NCBI GenBank assembly: GCA_030526515.1 | Contig: JAUNCQ010000012.1 | Coordinates: 1-35,153 of the forward strand | DNA: 35,153 nucleotides | From: Coriobacteriia bacterium | GTDB lineage: Bacteria > Actinomycetota > Coriobacteriia > Coriobacteriales > Eggerthellaceae | Reading direction: 5' to 3' | Part shown: positions 30,766 through 35,153 of the stretch, piece by piece | How the letters are laid out: each line of letters starts with the position of its first letter | Numbering within the stretch: the stretch's first letter is position 1 | Position numbers and translations under genes: made by a program | The notes under the pieces: model-generated | Databases searched by the model: none | What the model was told of the DNA's origin: nothing | What the model saw: the letters and a program-made list of their open reading frames with translations, nothing else

Positions 30766-33104
30766 TGGCATTCAAGTTCAAGCTCAACAGGACGAAAGAC
30801 CCGAAGGCCCCCAAGCCCGTGTTCGAGTCCATGGAGGCGGAGGAGATCTACGCCAAGCCCAAGAGCGAGCGCCTGACCCAGTTCCTGCGGTTCGTGGACT
30901 GCCTGATCCTGGCGGTGGTGACGCTGGTGGTCGTTAGCGCCAGCCTGGCCAACTGCCTGTCCGCCAACGCGCTGCTGGTGTGCCCGGCCGCTGGCATTGC
31001 CGCCGTGCTGCTGACCGCCGGCCTGGCCGTGGTGCTGCGCAAGGAGCAGCTGACCATCCTGATTCCCGCGGTGGGCCTGGGCCTGTGCGTGCTTTCGGTG
31101 GCGGTGCTGCCCGAGGTGCGCATGAATTTCGTCCTGATGATCAACACCATCCTGGGCGCCTTCAACCAGACGTTCTCCACCTACGTCCCGCTGCTGGGCA
31201 AGGTCTTGGGCCAGCCCTCCAGCCCGCTGTTCGCCGCGGTGTTGGGCGTGTTCACCGGCCTGGGCGCGTGGCTGATTGCCCAGTACGACCGCACGCTGCT
31301 GCTCCTGGGGTCCCTTGCCGTGACCAGCTGCTTCCTGCTGGCCCTGGGCCTGGGCCTGGGCTGGGTCGTTGCGGCGGCGCTGTGCCTGGGCATGTTCGGG
31401 TCCTTTTCCGTCCGCGTCACCGGGCACCGCCAGATGTCCGCCCTGCCCGGGTTCGCCCTGGGCGTGATCGTGCTGGCCTTTGGCTCCACGTTGTTCTTCA
31501 CCATGTCCTTCACCGGGTCGCCCCAGGTGGACGCCGCCCGCGCCGGGCTGGTGGCCGCCGTGGACCAGGTCCGCTACGGGTCCGACACCCTCCCCCAGGG
31601 CCAGCTGGCCAACGCCGCCGGCATGAACCAGGGCAAGGACAGCCGGCTGGAGGTATCGACCGCTGGCAGCATGCCCGACAAGCTCTACCTGAAGGGCTTT
31701 TCCGGCCACACCTACGCCAACTCCGCCTGGGCTCCCCTGGACTACCAGGCCTACGAGGGCGAATGGAAGGGCTTGCACGAATGGCTCGCCAAGCGCGGCT
31801 TCGACGAGGCCACGCAGTACGGCGCTTTCGTCCAGCTGAAGAACGACTCCGCGACCACGTCCGACGTGCAGGTCAAGGTCACCGGCGCCGACCGCCGCTA
31901 CGTGTACGCGCCCTATTCGCTGCACGGGCTCATGCAGGACGCCGTCAGCACCACGCGGGAGGGCGTGCTCCTTTCCGACCGCCCCCTGGGCAGCCGCGAC
32001 TACGCCTTCGACTACCTGCCCGCCTCCGACCCGCTGCAGGAATCCTCCGAGCTGAAGAAGTACACCGATGCCGCCCGCTCGTTCAAGGACGCAGAATCGG
32101 TGTACCGTTCCTACGTCCACGAGCACTACCTGGACGTGGACGAAAAGACCCGCGCGTTCATCACCCAGAAGTTCTACGGGGACGAAACCTGGTCCGCGGA
32201 CGACACCTCCCTGAACACGGTGGTGTCCCGCGTGCGCATCATGCTCAACTCCATGGCAAGCTACTCCGACAAGCTGGACATGAGCTCTTCGAGCGGCGAC
32301 GCCATGCAATGGTTCCTCAGCGACGGGCGAAAGGGAAACAGCGCCTTCTTCGCCACCGCCGCGGTGCTGGCCCTGCGGGTCCAGGGCATTCCCGCCCGCT
32401 ACGCCGAAGGCTATCTGCTGGAGCGCGACACGCTTGACGGCGCCGGCGCCGCCACGCTGACCGCCAAGGACGCCCATGCGTGGGCGGAGGTCTACCGCGA
32501 CAACATGGGCTGGGTGCCCGTGGAGTTCACCCCCGGCTTCTACCAGGAAAACGTGTCCGTGGGCAAGGTGGTCCCGGTCACCCAGAAGCAGGGCGCCGGC
32601 AACGACGGCAACGTGTCCACCGATGCGGTGGCCGGCTCCGTCAACGAATCCGGCCAGGAGGAGCCCGAGCAGGCGGGACCGAGTCCGCTGGTGGTGCTGC
32701 TGGCCCTGGTGGTGCTGGTGCTGCTGGCCCTGGGCGCGGTGGAGCTGCGCCGTGCGCTGGTGCTGGGCAAGCGTCGCCGGGACTGCGAATCCGACGACCA
32801 GGCCGTGGCCATTGCCGCCTGCTGCGACGCCATCCAGGCGGCGGTGCAGACCGCGGGCATCCCCTTCGACAAGGCGCGACCTTTCGCCCACGCGGAGCAG
32901 ATCGCCGAAGCGTTCGAAGGCTTTGCCCCGGACGAGGTCACCCGCGGCCTGCAGCTGATCCAGAAGTACTACTTCGGCCAGAAGGACCTGCGCCCCCATG
33001 AGATGCGCACCGTCCGCCGCGTGACCGAGCTGCTTGAAATCAACGTTCCAGAAACAAAGGGAGTCCGCAACACCGCCAAGCGTCGCTGGAAATATATGCT
33101 TTAG
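30765..33104 (+). CDS. membrane transglutaminase-fold protein with Ser at the catalytic Cys position
   Basis: The 779-residue protein starts at a GTG overlapping the DUF58 stop, with AAGGAG 13 bases upstream. Several hydrophobic segments lie between 40 and 250, then a large extracytoplasmic region, one helix at about 645-665, and a cytoplasmic tail (a DUF4129-like region). The transglutaminase core shows G-N-S526-A-F-F-A...G-I-P-A-R-Y-A-E-G-Y, H571-A-W-A-E-V-Y and G-W-V-P-V-E587-F-T-P-G. Active relatives usually have Cys where S526 stands and Asp or Glu near 587. A Ser codon (AGC) is clear in the DNA. The protein may be catalytically dead, structural, or use altered chemistry. TgpA/MoxR/DUF58 clusters are known from many bacteria. 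Confidence 0.88.
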   Translation: MAFKFKLNRTKDPKAPKPVFESMEAEEIYAKPKSERLTQFLRFVDCLILAVVTLVVVSASLANCLSANALLVCPAAGIAAVLLTAGLAVVLRKEQLTILIPAVGLGLCVLSVAVLPEVRMNFVLMINTILGAFNQTFSTYVPLLGKVLGQPSSPLFAAVLGVFTGLGAWLIAQYDRTLLLLGSLAVTSCFLLALGLGLGWVVAAALCLGMFGSFSVRVTGHRQMSALPGFALGVIVLAFGSTLFFTMSFTGSPQVDAARAGLVAAVDQVRYGSDTLPQGQLANAAGMNQGKDSRLEVSTAGSMPDKLYLKGFSGHTYANSAWAPLDYQAYEGEWKGLHEWLAKRGFDEATQYGAFVQLKNDSATTSDVQVKVTGADRRYVYAPYSLHGLMQDAVSTTREGVLLSDRPLGSRDYAFDYLPASDPLQESSELKKYTDAARSFKDAESVYRSYVHEHYLDVDEKTRAFITQKFYGDETWSADDTSLNTVVSRVRIMLNSMASYSDKLDMSSSSGDAMQWFLSDGRKGNSAFFATAAVLALRVQGIPARYAEGYLLERDTLDGAGAATLTAKDAHAWAEVYRDNMGWVPVEFTPGFYQENVSVGKVVPVTQKQGAGNDGNVSTDAVAGSVNESGQEEPEQAGPSPLVVLLALVVLVLLALGAVELRRALVLGKRRRDCESDDQAVAIAACCDAIQAAVQTAGIPFDKARPFAHAEQIAEAFEGFAPDEVTRGLQLIQKYYFGQKDLRPHEMRTVRRVTELLEINVPETKGVRNTAKRRWKYML

Positions 33105-33157
33105 TCCGAAAAATTTCGTACTGATCGACGAATTTCGAGGAGAAGAGGATTTCCTGC

Positions 33158-34996
33158 ATGTTCGGAAAAAGGGTGTTGTGCGCCGTTCTGGCGCTGGGTC
33201 TGATGAGTTGCGTCAACGTGACGGCAGCGTTCGCCGCCGACGACGCCCAGCCGCAGGCTCCCTCCCCCACCAAGGCTCGCGAGGGACAGAGCATCTACGA
33301 CCTGGGCAACGGCGTGTATTCCACGGTCCCCGACCTGTCCATTGATCTGTATGCTCTGGGCGAAAACCCCTCCTATGGCCTGTCTGACCTGGACTTTGAG
33401 CTGTACAGGCTTACCGAGGACGGTGAGGGCTTCGAGCCCCTGCCCGCATCTGCATACACCTTCAAGGGCTGGTGGGAGGATCCGGACCAGTTCATCGGCT
33501 GGGGCGCAAGCCTGGTCACCAGCATGTGCACGAAGGTTTCCTCTGACCCCACCGCCGGCCCTGTTACGAAAGGCACCTACGCGGTGATCTTCGAGTCGGA
33601 AGAATACGGTGATTTCGGCCTGGCGCTGACCGTGACCGACAGCCGCATTGACCTGTCCCAGTGCCAGGGCCAGGACACCGCCCGTCGCCACATACTGGAG
33701 GACGGTCAGGAGCTGAAGCCCGAGGACGTGAAGGTCGAGCTGTTCGAGACCGCCGCGGACTACGGCAACGACATCCCCATGGACGAATGCTGCTACGAGT
33801 TCGACCACTGGGAGGAGTACATTCCCGAGCTGGACGAGTTCTGGGCCCTGGATGAAGGCCAGAACCCCGCCTGGGACGGCCGCTTCCACATGGTGTTCCG
33901 CGGCAAGGAAAACGCCACCGGCACCCTGGGCGTGAACGTGTACGTGTACAGCAATAAGAACCTGAAGGCCTACGACTACGCCGCCCTGGACGTGTTCGAC
34001 AACAAGGGCAACCCGGTGACCCTGGAGGACGTCAGCGTAAACATTGGCCTGCGCACCAGCGGCGAAAACAAGCTGCTGTCCAACATGCTGGATCAAAGCG
34101 CCTACAAGTTCGTCGGCTGGTACACCAGCGCTGGCAACCCGCAGCTGATCTCCGAGGATCCCCAGAAGGGCCCGTCGGAGCCGGGCGATTACCTGGCTCG
34201 CTTCGAGGGTGTTTCGCCCTATTACGATACCCTTGACGCTGCATTCGGCATTAAGGAAGCACCTGCTCAGCTGCCTGACCGATGCTCTGCCGGCGTGCAC
34301 AGCTACAAGTACGTGGCCTTCGTGGGCGGCGAGTGCCCGGTCAACAAGAGCGTAATGCGTCGCTGTTCCGACTGCGGCAATCAGGTCGAAAGCGATTCGT
34401 CCCACAACTGGACCGTGCGCGTGGTTGCCGCCACCTGCACCCAGCAAGGCTACGAGTTCCATGAGTGCGCATGCGGCGTCACCTCCAAGGACAACTTCAC
34501 CGACGCCGTGGGCCATGACTGGCGCACCGTGAGGGCCAATCCCACCTGCACCCGCGCTGGCTACACCTACAAGAAGTGCCTGGAGTGCGAGACCACGACC
34601 CGCAAGGTTCCGGTTGCCGCCAAGGGCCACGTCTGGAAGTGGACCGTGAGCAAGACCGCCACGGCTTCTCGCACCGGCGTGTTGAAGGGCACCTGCTCCA
34701 CCTGCAAGAAGACCACCAAGAAGACGATCGCCAGCGCCAAGGTGGCCAGCGTCACCATGAAGGCCGGCAAGAAGGCCGTGGTGAAGTGGAACTCCGTTGC
34801 TGGCGCCACCTCCTATCGCGTGATGTACAAGCGCGCTGGCGCTGCCAAATACACGACCGTGAAGGTCACCGGCACCGCCAAGACGCTGAGCAAGCTGACC
34901 GCTGGCAAGAAGTACGTGGTGAAGGTGAAGGCGTATCGCGGTACGACCCGCATCTCTAGCGGCAAGGCGTTTACCACCAAGGCCGCCCGCCGCTAG
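33158..34996 (+). CDS. secreted multi-domain surface protein with repeated Cys modules and fn3-like end
   Basis: The ATG at 33158 follows GGAGAAGAGG and gives 612 residues. A signal peptide covers residues 1-26 (L-A-L-G-L-M-S-C at 11-18 also resembles a lipobox, so lipoprotein anchoring is possible). Three related domains lie at about 45-160, 161-255 and 260-365, each ending in a G-x-Y-x-x-x-F/V-F-type strand (K-G-T-Y-A-V-I-F; G-D-Y-L-A-R-F). Four short H-x-W/Y...C-x1-2-C modules start at 381, 416, 453 and 491. Residues 529-608 are a Lys-rich fn3-like domain. It follows the transglutaminase-fold gene by 53 bases and is a plausible envelope partner. No LPXTG motif is seen. Confidence 0.82.
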   Translation: MFGKRVLCAVLALGLMSCVNVTAAFAADDAQPQAPSPTKAREGQSIYDLGNGVYSTVPDLSIDLYALGENPSYGLSDLDFELYRLTEDGEGFEPLPASAYTFKGWWEDPDQFIGWGASLVTSMCTKVSSDPTAGPVTKGTYAVIFESEEYGDFGLALTVTDSRIDLSQCQGQDTARRHILEDGQELKPEDVKVELFETAADYGNDIPMDECCYEFDHWEEYIPELDEFWALDEGQNPAWDGRFHMVFRGKENATGTLGVNVYVYSNKNLKAYDYAALDVFDNKGNPVTLEDVSVNIGLRTSGENKLLSNMLDQSAYKFVGWYTSAGNPQLISEDPQKGPSEPGDYLARFEGVSPYYDTLDAAFGIKEAPAQLPDRCSAGVHSYKYVAFVGGECPVNKSVMRRCSDCGNQVESDSSHNWTVRVVAATCTQQGYEFHECACGVTSKDNFTDAVGHDWRTVRANPTCTRAGYTYKKCLECETTTRKVPVAAKGHVWKWTVSKTATASRTGVLKGTCSTCKKTTKKTIASAKVASVTMKAGKKAVVKWNSVAGATSYRVMYKRAGAAKYTTVKVTGTAKTLSKLTAGKKYVVKVKAYRGTTRISSGKAFTTKAARR

Positions 34997-35004
34997 CGCG
35001 GGGG

Positions 35005-35051
35005 TTGGCGCTGGGCGCCGAGCGGCGGCCGCGGTGGGCCGCGAGCGCCAA
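35005..35051. repeat. inverted repeat downstream of the surface protein gene
   Basis: TTGGCGCT (35005-35012) and AGCGCCAA (35044-35051) are perfect eight-base arms enclosing a second palindromic GGCC-rich core. No T-run follows, so this is not the terminator, which lies about 45 bases further on. Confidence 0.5.
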
Positions 35052-35094
35052 GCCGCGAGCTCCACAGGACCGCAAGCACATAGACCTCCCAAGC

Positions 35095-35125
35095 AAGGCC
35101 GCCCCTCTGGGGGCGGCCTTGTTGT
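35095..35125 (+). terminator. intrinsic terminator of the envelope cluster
   Basis: AAGGCCGCCCC and GGGGCGGCCTT form an 11-base stem around TCTG, followed by GTTGTG. It is the first good stop signal seen after the kinase gene at 24592, consistent with one long transcription unit, although internal promoters are possible. Confidence 0.8.
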
Positions 35126-35153
35126 GCTGGGCGTGGGGCGCGAGGGCGCGGGG

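Noticed and set aside
30762-32999. Long open frame opposite the transglutaminase-fold gene
   Set aside because: Gln/His/Gly-rich translation without any motif; the plus strand has the real fold signatures and the operon spacing.

Overview
The window is high-GC, gene-dense bacterial chromosome. Several traits suggest an actinobacterium of class Coriobacteriia, probably Eggerthellaceae: Lys/Tyr-rich fibronectin-like domains at the C-termini of secreted proteins, cell-surface modules of the H-x-W...C-x2-C type, a MoxR/DUF58/transglutaminase operon, and the mix of toxin-antitoxin genes. The family assignment is an inference from protein style, since the window has no rRNA or marker gene.

Layout. 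1-2070: a truncated HNH endonuclease gene (-), a MutT-type NUDIX hydrolase (+) and a membrane-anchored NERD nuclease-like protein (-). 2131-2323: four copies of a short palindromic repeat. 2415-5162: a large protein joining a Vsr/DUF559-like nuclease region, an SF2 helicase and a small HTH (-). 5369-6779: a HigB-like toxin and a HigA antitoxin fused to an ImmA/IrrE-type metalloprotease, behind a promoter whose -10 overlaps a perfect palindrome. 6780-7101: two large hairpins. 7102-9641: XpaC-like and TelA-like membrane/stress proteins. 9780-11680: a divergent methyltransferase and ADP-ribosylglycohydrolase. 11699-12100: a small excisionase-type HTH protein. 12260-13697: a secreted fibronectin-like protein and a 30-residue membrane peptide. 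13874-14721: a RelB-like/PIN toxin-antitoxin pair. 14773-19336: housekeeping and accessory enzymes (HAD phosphatase, XRE regulator, nitroreductase, PAP2 phosphatase, YigZ, methyltransferase). 19341-20499: a structured element, a small membrane protein, and a divergent CRP/FNR regulator with a TTGT-N4-ACAA site between them. 20574-24320: a diguanylate cyclase, a secreted subtilase and a 36-residue membrane peptide. 24386-24461: tRNA-Thr(CGT).

24592-34996 is one long co-directional block: a transmembrane Ser/Thr kinase, a soluble hybrid histidine kinase, MoxR ATPase, DUF58 protein, a membrane transglutaminase-fold protein whose catalytic Cys appears to be Ser, and a secreted multi-domain surface protein. 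It reads as a signalling-to-envelope module.

The strongest unexplained signal spans the whole window. The octamer GGRCGAAA (GGGCGAAA or GGACGAAA, either strand) occurs about 52 times by eye, roughly 1.5 per kb. It shows no clear strand preference, is enriched between genes, and sits in or around terminator hairpins. That pattern resembles DNA uptake sequences.
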